Positions 35,243 through 43,422 of a DNA stretch of 64,000 nucleotides are shown here, piece by piece. Under the pieces are notes generated by a model. The model saw nothing but the letters and a program-made list of their open reading frames with translations. It had not been told where the DNA came from and did no database searches. This DNA is from F23-D06 sp045132055 (GTDB lineage: Bacteria; Bacteroidota; Bacteroidia; Bacteroidales; WCHB1-69). Both the position numbers and the translations under genes were made by a program. The stretch covers positions 62,001-126,000 of the forward strand of contig JBGURP010000027.1 in assembly GCA_045132055.1 (NCBI GenBank), in the 5' to 3' direction. The stretch's first letter is position 1. Every line of letters begins with the position of its first letter.

Positions 35243-35983
35243 TCAATCGTGCAGGCATCGCACGGAGTATGCAGCCTCTTTGGGTGTGCAGTTGATTTCA
35301 ACAGTGGCGTTGGTGTTCACGAGGTAGTGTATGGGCGAAGTCACATCACTGCCATCGGAGGCGGTCCAGAAGCCGGTATTGGTGCCAAAGCCGTAGTAGC
35401 TGTTCCAGAAACTTCCGGCGGGCAGTATATTGAGTTTTGAGGAGTTGTTAGCGGCGGGGTTATTCATAATGGAACAATCGGGAGCCGTGGTCATCACATC
35501 CAGGATCCAGTTTTCGGAAGAGGCCATGGCCTTGGCCACATTGTTCACATCCGTGCCGCAACGGTGCTCGTCCTTGTAGCCAAGGAAGTCTTCCAGCCCC
35601 ATCCACTCGAAGTTGGAGGGCAGGTGCCAGCCCTTGGGGCAGATGCCTTGCAAGCCGCTGGGAACATCCTCCGTAGGTTTAGCCCCATTGAGGGCGGTGA
35701 ACCAGCTGTAGAGGAGCCCGTAGCGTTCCGCATTGGCAGCCACGCCATCGGGATAGTAGTAGCAGCGTGCGGATGCGTCTGTGACGGTTCCCAGTTCCAG
35801 CGGCGTACCGTCCGCGTAGTGCGTCACGCGCAGATTCTCGCGCATCCAGCATTGCTTGCCCAGCTGCACGGTTTGGTACACATTGCCATCATAGTCAGTT
35901 ACCGTGCCGCAATCGGGCTGGGCTAAGGTTAGTAGTGGCATGGCGAGCTGCAAGGAAAGGAATACAATAATGATTTTATACAC
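35243..35983 (-). CDS. Secreted FISUMP (Fib_succ_major) domain protein
   Basis: A 246-residue exported protein: signal peptide at 1-21 (LLTLAQ), then a single FISUMP domain (VTDYDGNVYQTVQLGKQCW; MRENLRVTHYADG; YGLLYSWFTALNG; CPKGWHLPSNFEW; ending AYSVRCLHD). It is a paralogue of the two domains in the 11.3-14.6 kb fibre protein. FISUMP proteins are surface or extracellular proteins of unknown binding function in Fibrobacter and Bacteroidota. A promoter box lies at 36022-36015; no sorting domain is present. Confidence 0.8.
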   Translation of the reverse strand: MYKIIIVFLSLQLAMPLLTLAQPDCGTVTDYDGNVYQTVQLGKQCWMRENLRVTHYADGTPLELGTVTDASARCYYYPDGVAANAERYGLLYSWFTALNGAKPTEDVPSGLQGICPKGWHLPSNFEWMGLEDFLGYKDEHRCGTDVNNVAKAMASSENWILDVMTTAPDCSIMNNPAANNSSKLNILPAGSFWNSYYGFGTNTGFWTASDGSDVTSPIHYLVNTNATVEINCTPKEAAYSVRCLHD

Positions 35984-36014
35984 TGTTTAGAATATTATTT
36001 TTCTAATTCCGCTG

Positions 36015-36022
36015 CAAAGGTA
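36015..36022 (-). promoter_or_regulatory. -7 promoter box TACCTTTG for the FISUMP gene
   Basis: Perfect TAnnTTTG match about 32 nt upstream of the ATG at 35983. Confidence 0.55.
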
Positions 36023-36185
36023 CATATTTTTTGAAAGCGCAACAAGAGTGCCACGCATCTTAACCCAGAGTATTAAGCTGTAACTCCTAGCGGGGTTGGG
36101 GAGATACGCTCGAATGAAAAGCTTGATATTTTTAACAATCAATTCTTAATAATGTATTGAATTTCAACATATTAAAAATTATTTT

Positions 36186-36193
36186 TATATTTG
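36186..36193 (+). promoter_or_regulatory. -7 promoter box TATATTTG for the ORF6N gene
   Basis: Perfect TAnnTTTG match 28 nt upstream of the ATG at 36222. Confidence 0.55.
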
Positions 36194-36221
36194 CAGCGAC
36201 TTTTAAACAAATTAATTTACG

Positions 36222-37202
36222 ATGAAAACAGAAAACTATTCGGCATCCGTGGGGAAAGGCGAATTCATTATGAATCAACATGATGAAAAAATGCCACCAT
36301 GCGATAAACTACAATCCTCCATAGAATCCATGATTGTTGTGATTCGGGGACAACAAGTGATACTTGACCGCGACTTGGCTATGCTGTATGGTGTTGAAAC
36401 CAAAAGATTGAAGGAACAGGTGAATCGCAATGTCAAAAGGTTCCCGCAAGATTTCATGTTTAGGTTGGACCAAGAAGAACTGGTTTGTTTGAGGTCGCAA
36501 ATTGCGACCTCAAAACAAAGGGGCGGTACTCGATATGCCCCTTACGCTTTTACTGAAAACGGTGTGGCCATGCTCAGCAGTGTTCTGCATACTGAAAAAG
36601 CAATCGCAACAAACATTCAAATTATGCGAGCTTTTACTACGATGCGACATGTTTTGTCTTCAAATATACAGATCAGACAAAGACTGATAGAACTTGAGCA
36701 TCGTCAAATTGAAGCAGATAAACGAATAGACGAAGTGTTTCAATGTTTGAATCAAGGTGTACAAGTCAAAGAAGGCATCTTCTATGACGGACAAATATTC
36801 GACGCGTATGCTTTCGCATCAGAACTGATCAAGTCGGCGAAGCGAAGGATTGTTTTGATTGACAACTACATTGACGAGTCAGTGCTTCTTATGCTGGCAA
36901 AACGAAACGAGGGGGTGCTTGCGGAAATTGTCACAAAGCAACTATCCGAAACACTGGCGCTGGACCTTGAACGGCACAACCGACAATATCCGCCCATCAC
37001 CATACGCGAAAGTCCCCGCTACCACGACCGCTTCTTGATTGTCGACGATACCGTATATCACATCGGCGCATCGCTGAAAGACCTCGGAAAGAAGCTGTTC
37101 GCCTTCAGCAGAATGGAAATTGATATGCGAGAAGTGGCGGTGCTCGTGCCTCGCACCTTACCCCAGGTTAACAAGCATAGCAAACCTAACGGCCCGCCTT
37201 AG
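36222..37202 (+). CDS. ORF6N domain protein with PLD-like C-terminal region
   Basis: A 326-residue soluble protein. Residues about 35-135 form an ORF6N DNA-binding domain (VIRGQQVILDRDLAMLYGV ... NRNVKRFPQDFMFRL ... YAFTENGVAMLSSVL), a module shared by phage antirepressors and bacterial regulators. A helical linker follows. The C-terminal region (DAYAFASELIKSAKRRIVL; IDNYIDESVLLML; YHDRFLIVDD) resembles half of a phospholipase-D-like domain, with HDRFLIVD in place of HxK. An in-frame ATG at 36270 is an alternative start. No phage genes surround it. It ends 3 bp from the convergent GH20 gene. Confidence 0.75.
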   Translation: MKTENYSASVGKGEFIMNQHDEKMPPCDKLQSSIESMIVVIRGQQVILDRDLAMLYGVETKRLKEQVNRNVKRFPQDFMFRLDQEELVCLRSQIATSKQRGGTRYAPYAFTENGVAMLSSVLHTEKAIATNIQIMRAFTTMRHVLSSNIQIRQRLIELEHRQIEADKRIDEVFQCLNQGVQVKEGIFYDGQIFDAYAFASELIKSAKRRIVLIDNYIDESVLLMLAKRNEGVLAEIVTKQLSETLALDLERHNRQYPPITIRESPRYHDRFLIVDDTVYHIGASLKDLGKKLFAFSRMEIDMREVAVLVPRTLPQVNKHSKPNGPP

Positions 37203-37205
37203 TAG

Positions 37206-39731
37206 TCACTCCCAAACAATCTCGTCACAGAAAATGTACGACGGCTGCCCTTTGGCCTGGTGCCACTTCGGCAGCGGACCGGCGTTTTTCACCACCACCC
37301 GCACGTAGCGCGACTTGAGATTCAAACCACCCGCCTGCAGCGTGTATATGTTGGGATCCGCCGAATCATAGTCCACTTCCAGGTCAACCATTGCTATGTT
37401 CAGCACATAGTCTTTTCCGTTTTTAGAAGTGTAAATATCCACCATGTTGGGCGACATGATCCAATCGTGGATATTCTGGAAAAAGCGCATCTTGACACGG
37501 TTCAACTGGGTAACCTTCCCAAAATCAAACTCCACATCTATATTGTTGCCCCAGTAACCTTGCCAGTTGCCGTCGTTGTATGCGTCGCCGCCAATCTTAC
37601 CATCCGCCAGCGCACCTTCACCCGACGCGGCGTACTCAGGGCGGTAATCAGCATAGCGCGTGTTCAGCTTCGACAATTTGCCCAAGCCCTTGTGGAGCAG
37701 CACATACTGTTCAGAGAGCACCTCCTCGCCCATTGCATTGCGCGTCATGGCACGCACGGTGGCCGACTGCGTGAGCGTGATAGGACCGACGTACTTGTTT
37801 TCGCCCACACAGGGTTTGCGTCCGTCAGTGGTGTAATAGATGGGCTGGTCATCGAAGAGGGTTCGCATGGTAACCTCCACCCCACCCTTGTCGTTAAGCT
37901 GCGAAGTCATCAGCACATGGTTGGGAATATCCATCAACTCCTGCGCCACGCGATCGTAGCGTTTCTCCACGATGTCGCGACTGTAAGGCCGGCACTCTTC
38001 ATCCCACAAATGCAGATACATCTGCTTAACCACATGCAGCAGTTCTATTTCTTCCCTTATGATTTCTGCAATATCATCTTTTTCAAGAAAAGGATTTCCT
38101 TGCAGATACTGATATAAATTGTACCGAAGCATATTGCGTTTGGCGACTGCCATCTGATGCCACGCCACATAATAGGCAATGCGCATCGGAGCCGAAAACT
38201 GAAGCGAATCCTTCTGACCATAATATTTATATTGGTCTATACTGCGATTGATCAGGTCATACGCGCGCCGGTTCTCGCGATAAGTCTCATCACTCACTTT
38301 TGTCGGATAGAAATCCCAAATGCTCTCATACAGCGCTCCGCTATTGAAGAAGTTCTGGACATCCACCTTTTCCAAATCGCGCATCAGCTGGAAATGGTCG
38401 GCTGGGGCGGCAAAACGACGCTCAAACAGCGGATTGAAGGTATTCAGACGAGTTTCACGCTCCAAATCTGCAGCTTTCGGCTCAGTACTTTCCAACGGTT
38501 TCCACGCCATCTCCGCCGCCCAGCACATGCCGTGCCACGCGCTGTTGATGAGCGACTCGCCCGAGTCGTCCCACGCGGTGTTCATCATACCCAAAGCACC
38601 CTGCTGGTAGCCGTCGCGCACCAAGTTGGCGATATTTTTGGTGTAAGTATCATAACTCGGAAATACGGAGCCCCACATGCTCATACCCGGAGCCACCATA
38701 AACTCAAGTCCCTGTTTTTTAAACGTCTCCATCATGCTCACATAACTGTCCAGCGGCGAGTAAGCCCACACAATCATCAACATGTCCTTGGGCAATTGTG
38801 CCGTGATTGCAGAATCTTTTGCCGCAATGTCGCCCCACATCATCACGCGCTTGCCGAGCGGTTTCAGCACATTGTACACCCACTTGATATGGTCGGCATA
38901 GACCTGCGAAGCACCGCCATGGCTGGCCACATAGTTGCGAGCCTTGCCCGAACCCAGCGCTTCTGTTTCATCACAATTGATATTGAAAAATGGAGAGCTG
39001 TAGGCTTTCGCGACTGTTTCCAGCTCATATTTCAGAAAATCTTTCGATTTCCCCGGATTCCAATTCGCCTTGGTGTCGGCCATCTCCTGATAATAGGGAA
39101 TGCACAGCGTTTTCTCCGCATGGGCAAGACATTGCTGGTTGCCGAAAAACTCGATGTGGTATTGGGCAGCATACTCTTCCAACTCCTTGATTTCGACGGC
39201 TGTAAGGCCATCGGTAGGCGCTATGTCATAATAGTCATCCAGTTTGAAAACATGCTCGGTGTATAGATTAAAGAAGTTCATCTTGTACTCGGCCATCGTG
39301 GCGATCATGCGTTTCAGGAACTCCATGTTCACAATCGGGCCGCGACTGATATCATCCATCCAGCCGCGATATTTCAATTTGGGATAATCCACGATGCGCA
39401 TACAAGGTATCGCCACCCGACCATCTTCTTTGGCAAAATACCGCAACATCTGTTTGAGGCTCTGCTCGCCATAGAAAAGGCCCGTTTCGGTAAATGCCTG
39501 TATCAAAACACCTTTTTCTGTCACTTCCAGAATGTAGCCCTGATCGGCGTTGGTGTCAACGGGAAATGAGGAAATCAGTTCTTTCATCGGTTTGCAATCG
39601 GAAGCGGCGGTCAACAGCAGTTCGCCTTGGCGCATCTCCACCTGTTGCGGCGTAGGGATGATGCCCGTGGTTTGGGCGGCAACAATAGCTGAAACAAACG
39701 CTATAAGACAAAGGATCAGGAGTTTTTTCAT
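37206..39731 (-). CDS. Secreted GH20-type beta-hexosaminidase with discoidin-like domain
   Basis: An 841-residue exported glycosidase: signal peptide 1-19 (IVAAQ), a GH20b-like N-terminal domain, then the catalytic barrel (KYRGWMDDISRGPIV; NLYTEHVFKLDDYYDI) with a candidate catalytic Asp-Glu pair in NINCDETEALGSGKA. A chitobiase-like C-terminal domain (PIYYTTDGRKP) and an F5/8 type C carbohydrate-binding-like region (about residues 700-841, VEFDFGKVTQLNRVKMRFF) follow. It should release terminal N-acetylhexosamines from glycans in the periplasm or outside the cell. The motif differs from the canonical HxGGDE, so exact specificity is uncertain. A promoter box lies at 39793-39786. Confidence 0.8.
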   Translation of the reverse strand: MKKLLILCLIAFVSAIVAAQTTGIIPTPQQVEMRQGELLLTAASDCKPMKELISSFPVDTNADQGYILEVTEKGVLIQAFTETGLFYGEQSLKQMLRYFAKEDGRVAIPCMRIVDYPKLKYRGWMDDISRGPIVNMEFLKRMIATMAEYKMNFFNLYTEHVFKLDDYYDIAPTDGLTAVEIKELEEYAAQYHIEFFGNQQCLAHAEKTLCIPYYQEMADTKANWNPGKSKDFLKYELETVAKAYSSPFFNINCDETEALGSGKARNYVASHGGASQVYADHIKWVYNVLKPLGKRVMMWGDIAAKDSAITAQLPKDMLMIVWAYSPLDSYVSMMETFKKQGLEFMVAPGMSMWGSVFPSYDTYTKNIANLVRDGYQQGALGMMNTAWDDSGESLINSAWHGMCWAAEMAWKPLESTEPKAADLERETRLNTFNPLFERRFAAPADHFQLMRDLEKVDVQNFFNSGALYESIWDFYPTKVSDETYRENRRAYDLINRSIDQYKYYGQKDSLQFSAPMRIAYYVAWHQMAVAKRNMLRYNLYQYLQGNPFLEKDDIAEIIREEIELLHVVKQMYLHLWDEECRPYSRDIVEKRYDRVAQELMDIPNHVLMTSQLNDKGGVEVTMRTLFDDQPIYYTTDGRKPCVGENKYVGPITLTQSATVRAMTRNAMGEEVLSEQYVLLHKGLGKLSKLNTRYADYRPEYAASGEGALADGKIGGDAYNDGNWQGYWGNNIDVEFDFGKVTQLNRVKMRFFQNIHDWIMSPNMVDIYTSKNGKDYVLNIAMVDLEVDYDSADPNIYTLQAGGLNLKSRYVRVVVKNAGPLPKWHQAKGQPSYIFCDEIVWE

Positions 39732-39785
39732 TAATAATTCAAATTAGAAAATAAGGTATGGTATTCACTACTGAAATATTCACTG

Positions 39786-39793
39786 CAAAAGTA
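39786..39793 (-). promoter_or_regulatory. -7 promoter box TACTTTTG for the GH20 gene
   Basis: Perfect TAnnTTTG match about 55 nt upstream of the ATG at 39731. Confidence 0.5.
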
Positions 39794-39836
39794 ATTATTT
39801 TTTCCACAAGCAGCAAAATCATATTAAAAATAATAC

Positions 39837-39844
39837 TATTTTTG
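39837..39844 (+). promoter_or_regulatory. -7 promoter box TATTTTTG for hicAB-1
   Basis: Perfect TAnnTTTG match 33 nt before the ATG at 39878. Confidence 0.55.
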
Positions 39845-39877
39845 CAAGTGAAAACCTTAACATAATATTTGTCACTT

Positions 39878-40072
39878 ATGAAAACGAAAAAAGTCAGAGA
39901 GGTGATCAAGATGCTGTTGGACGATGGTTGGTATTTAGCTTACACAAAAGGAGATCACCGACAATTTAAACATCCTACGAAAAAAGGCAAGGTAACCGTC
40001 AACAAAAAGCCTTCTGACGATTTGGACGACTTCTATCTTAGCAGTATTTTCAAGCAAGCAGGATGGAAATAA
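39878..40072 (+). CDS. hicA: HicA-family mRNA interferase toxin (module 1)
   Basis: A 64-residue basic protein of the YcfA/HicA family: KVREVIKMLLDDGW, then the catalytic His in KGDHRQFKHP, and the terminal SIFKQAGW typical of HicA. It should cleave mRNA when not bound by HicB. The real start is the ATG at 39878; an upstream in-frame TTG is not needed. hicB follows after 26 nt. Confidence 0.85.
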   Translation: MKTKKVREVIKMLLDDGWYLAYTKGDHRQFKHPTKKGKVTVNKKPSDDLDDFYLSSIFKQAGWK

Positions 40073-40098
40073 AGTAATTACACAATAACATCAAAAGT

Positions 40099-40512
40099 AT
40101 GACAACAATCAAAGTATTAGTGGACTGGTGTGGCAAAAATTACGCCGCATACATTTATGACGCAACAATAGGAGGTGCTATTCTTACCACCAGCAAGACA
40201 TTTCAGGGCCTGCAAAAAGAGACTTTGGAAAATGTCAGTTTTCATATTGAGGGTTGCATAAAGGATGGTGACCCACTTCCTGATGATATCAAAAGCGGAA
40301 ATTACAAGTTGGTGTTCGAAAAAAGAATAAGCGCCTTGCTTCATGAAGTTCAGCAGTACACCACTCTTTCAGCATTAAGCCGCGTCACAGGCATACGTCA
40401 ATCTCAATTATCACACTATGCCAACGCAGTTTCGCAACCACGCCAAGTGCAACGCAATCGTATCATTGAAGGGCTGCATAGAATCGGTGAATATTGTTTA
40501 ACCATTGTATGA
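40099..40512 (+). CDS. hicB: HicB-family antitoxin (module 1)
   Basis: A 137-residue protein with an N-terminal HicB-like partial RNase-H fold (KVLVDWCGKNYAAYI; VSFHIEGCIKDGD) and a C-terminal helix-turn-helix (SALSRVTGIRQSQLSHYAN). It should neutralise HicA and repress the hicAB promoter. The order toxin then antitoxin is normal for HicAB. Confidence 0.85.
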   Translation: MTTIKVLVDWCGKNYAAYIYDATIGGAILTTSKTFQGLQKETLENVSFHIEGCIKDGDPLPDDIKSGNYKLVFEKRISALLHEVQQYTTLSALSRVTGIRQSQLSHYANAVSQPRQVQRNRIIEGLHRIGEYCLTIV

Positions 40513-40574
40513 CAGTCATATAACGGGACTCTAAAACACCTCTGATAGATCAATCAATAAATCGCTTTTTTTTG

Positions 40575-40582
40575 TACTTTTG
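40575..40582 (+). promoter_or_regulatory. -7 promoter box TACTTTTG for the glmM operon
   Basis: Perfect TAnnTTTG match 22 nt before the ATG at 40604; a run of T lies upstream. Confidence 0.6.
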
Positions 40583-40603
40583 CGGTCTTAATAAAAACAC
40601 CCT

Positions 40604-41995
40604 ATGTCACTCATAAAATCTATCTCCGGAATTCGAGGAACCATCGGTGGGAAGGTTGGCGAAAACCTTACCCCCATTGACATTATTGAACTCACTTCTG
40701 CATTCGTCACGCTCTTGCGCAAAGGCGGCGCGGAAGGCAAGATAACCCTTGTGGTAGGACGCGACGCGCGCGTGTCTGGCGACATGGTGAGCCGCCTGGT
40801 ATGCGGCACGCTGCAAGGCATGGGCGCCGACGTCATCGACACCGGACTCTCCACCACCCCGACAACGGAAATGTCCGTGCTGCATCATCATGCCGACGGC
40901 GGCGTCATCATCACCGCCTCGCACAACCCCATGCACTGGAACGCCCTCAAGCTGCTCAATGCCAAGGGCGAGTTCATCTCCGGTGAAGAGGGCAAGCGCC
41001 TGCAACAAATTGCCGCCGACCGTGATTTCAACTATGCCGAAGTCAATGAACTTGGCAGCTATACCTATTACGAAAACGCAATCCAAGACCATATCGACGC
41101 GGTACTGAACTTGCCGTTGGTCAACAAAGAAGCCATTGCCCAGGCTGATTTCTCCGTCATCGTGGATGCCGTGAACTCCACCGGTTCCATTTCCGTTGCG
41201 CCGCTCCTGAAGCAACTGGGCGTCCGCAAGGTCACCGTCCTGAACGACGAGCCCAACGGCGTGTTCGCGCACAACCCGGAGCCCATCCCGGAGCACCTGT
41301 ACGGTATCTCCGAGGCCATGAAGAAAGGAAACTACGACGTGGGCTTTGTGGTCGATCCTGACGTGGACCGCCTGGCCATCATCAAACCTGACGGCGAGAT
41401 GTTCGGCGAAGAATACACGCTGGTATCCGTGGCCGACTACATTCTGGCCCACACGCCCGGCAACACCGTCTCCAACCTCTCCTCCACCCGCGCGCTGCGC
41501 GATGTGAGCCGCAAGTACGGTGTGGACTACAATGCCTCCGCCGTGGGCGAGGTCAACGTGGTGGAGAAGATGAAAGAGACTAACGCCGTAATTGGCGGCG
41601 AGGGCAACGGAGGTGTCATTTATCCCGAACTGCACTACGGCCGCGACGCGCTCGTGGGCGTGGCCCTGTTCCTCTCCCATCTGGCAACGTCCGGCAAGGA
41701 CTGCATCGAACTGCGCTCCTCTTACCCCGACTACAACATCTCCAAAAACAAGATCGAACTCACCGCTGGCATTGACATTCCCAAGCTGCTCAACAGCATT
41801 GCGGAGAAATACGCCCAATACGAGGTCAACACCATCGACGGAGTGAAAATCGACTTCCCGGACAGCTGGGTACACGTGCGCAGCTCCAACACCGAGCCCA
41901 TCCTCCGCATATACGCCGAAGCCATGACCGACAGCATGGCCGACAATATCGCCAAGAAAATCATGATGGACATCCGCGAAATGATCAAAGACTGA
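40604..41995 (+). CDS. glmM: Phosphoglucosamine/phosphohexose mutase
   Basis: A 463-residue alpha-D-phosphohexomutase. The phosphoserine motif is TASHNPMHWNALK (about residues 104-116), the metal-binding loop is DPDVDRLA, and the sugar-binding loop near residue 325 reads GGEGNGGVI. The C-terminal phosphate-binding loop is RSSNTEPILRIY. In Bacteroidota such proteins interconvert GlcN-6-P and GlcN-1-P for peptidoglycan and LPS; phosphomannomutase activity is the alternative. First gene of an apparent five-gene operon; its stop codon overlaps the next start as TGATG. Confidence 0.85.
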   Translation: MSLIKSISGIRGTIGGKVGENLTPIDIIELTSAFVTLLRKGGAEGKITLVVGRDARVSGDMVSRLVCGTLQGMGADVIDTGLSTTPTTEMSVLHHHADGGVIITASHNPMHWNALKLLNAKGEFISGEEGKRLQQIAADRDFNYAEVNELGSYTYYENAIQDHIDAVLNLPLVNKEAIAQADFSVIVDAVNSTGSISVAPLLKQLGVRKVTVLNDEPNGVFAHNPEPIPEHLYGISEAMKKGNYDVGFVVDPDVDRLAIIKPDGEMFGEEYTLVSVADYILAHTPGNTVSNLSSTRALRDVSRKYGVDYNASAVGEVNVVEKMKETNAVIGGEGNGGVIYPELHYGRDALVGVALFLSHLATSGKDCIELRSSYPDYNISKNKIELTAGIDIPKLLNSIAEKYAQYEVNTIDGVKIDFPDSWVHVRSSNTEPILRIYAEAMTDSMADNIAKKIMMDIREMIKD

Positions 41996-43377
41996 TGAAC
42001 AGTTTGATTAAAATATTTTGGTTCACTTGGCTGGCCATTTTCTTTGCCGGCATCACATCCGCCCAGATTGTTTTTCCTGACGGCACCCCTACCGTCAACA
42101 GATACAACATCAAAGTCAAAACGGTAGAAGATGTCGAAAAACTATACCTACAAGGGTTTTATGGCAGCGAGTACTATCTGGCGGACAGTGCCGTGGTCAA
42201 AAACGGTGTAGCAACCTTCAAGAGAAGCAAATGCAACTTGCCCTGCGGCGTGTATCTGCTTTCCGTTTTCGACCCATCACACACCATGTCCACCCCCATC
42301 TGTGAGCTTGTCATCAACCAAGACAACAAGCTCACTGTTACACACACTCAGCATGTGGACTCCGCATCCGGGTACGTCATCAACGACATCGCCATAGACG
42401 GATCACCTGAGAACGACATCCTGTACTCGTTCCGCAACCGGATGATGACCGTTTACACGCCCAACGTGCGCGAAGTGTGCGAAGAGTATCTCAGAACCAT
42501 GCCGGAAAGTTTTGCCGCCAAATATATCATGGCTGCTTACGGCACCTATCAGATGGGCAGAAACACACCTGAAGAGGATTTAGCCAAAGACATGCAAATG
42601 ATAGAGGATCTGGACTATTCAGAGTCCCGCCTGCTGCACACGCCTGTAGCCAACTTTCAAAGCATCGACCGTTGGGTGATGCGGGAAGATGATTCCGATT
42701 CTATCATTGCCTCTATGAACAACATACTACAACGTTGTAAAAATGAGACAGTAAAGAATTATTATCTAAAGCATTTCTTTACATTGATGGATATCCACGA
42801 TCCTGTTTACGATCCTGTGCTTGTACACCTGTATGACAACTACGGTCACGATTGGATAGAAGATGGACGTGAAGGGGCCATCAAGCGAAAAATAGAGTCG
42901 CTGCGCCGCGTTTTGGCCGGAGCAAAGATTCCCGAGCTTATCTCGCACGATATTGATGGCGAGCCCCACTCCACCAACGACATTAAAACCAAATACACCG
43001 TCATCTGGTTTTGGGATCCCGACTGCGACCACTGTCAGGCTATGACTCCCGTGCTGCACCAGATGTACACGGAGCACGCCGAGGATTACAATTTCGAGGT
43101 TTTCGCCGTGGAGGTCAATGACGACCACGACCGCTGGAAGCAGTTCTCCGACGAGCATAACCTCTGGGACTGGATCAACCTGAGCACCTCCAACGGGGAA
43201 CAGAACATCGATTTTATCGAATATTTCGACATTATGACCACTCCCGTGCTGCTGCTGGTCGATAATTCCAATTACCATACAATAATTGCACGGCAAATGT
43301 CGTTAAATGAGCTGCAAAAATTCTTTGAGACAGAGAAAGGACAATTGAGTATTGATAGATTAGAGATTAGAGATTAG
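41995..43377 (+). CDS. Exported DUF4369/DUF5106-type protein with thioredoxin domain
   Basis: A 460-residue protein with an N-terminal signal (residues 1-23, ending ITSAQ), a DUF4369-like beta domain, a helical DUF5106-like middle and a C-terminal thioredoxin fold with the redox motif WDPDCDHCQAM (CDHC). It probably acts on disulfides in the periplasm. It overlaps glmM by one base. Its last codons and stop (about 43345-43377) are made of 7-bp tandem repeats, so the C-terminal DRLEIRD is repeat-derived. Confidence 0.75.
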   Translation: MNSLIKIFWFTWLAIFFAGITSAQIVFPDGTPTVNRYNIKVKTVEDVEKLYLQGFYGSEYYLADSAVVKNGVATFKRSKCNLPCGVYLLSVFDPSHTMSTPICELVINQDNKLTVTHTQHVDSASGYVINDIAIDGSPENDILYSFRNRMMTVYTPNVREVCEEYLRTMPESFAAKYIMAAYGTYQMGRNTPEEDLAKDMQMIEDLDYSESRLLHTPVANFQSIDRWVMREDDSDSIIASMNNILQRCKNETVKNYYLKHFFTLMDIHDPVYDPVLVHLYDNYGHDWIEDGREGAIKRKIESLRRVLAGAKIPELISHDIDGEPHSTNDIKTKYTVIWFWDPDCDHCQAMTPVLHQMYTEHAEDYNFEVFAVEVNDDHDRWKQFSDEHNLWDWINLSTSNGEQNIDFIEYFDIMTTPVLLLVDNSNYHTIIARQMSLNELQKFFETEKGQLSIDRLEIRD

Positions 43378-43407
43378 AGTTTAGTATTTAGAGCATAGAG
43401 TAAAAAG
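43345..43407. repeat. Heptamer array spanning a stop codon
   Basis: Nine consecutive 7-bp units (TTGAGTA, TTGATAG, ATTAGAG three times, TTTAGTA, TTTAGAG, CATAGAG, TAAAAAG). The stop codon of the thioredoxin-like gene lies at 43375-43377 inside the array. Confidence 0.75.
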
Positions 43408-43422
43408 ACATAATCATTTAGT

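Noticed and set aside
36222..37202. Prophage remnant suggested by the ORF6N domain
   Set aside because: No integrase, capsid, tail or other phage gene lies nearby; the gene has its own host-type promoter.
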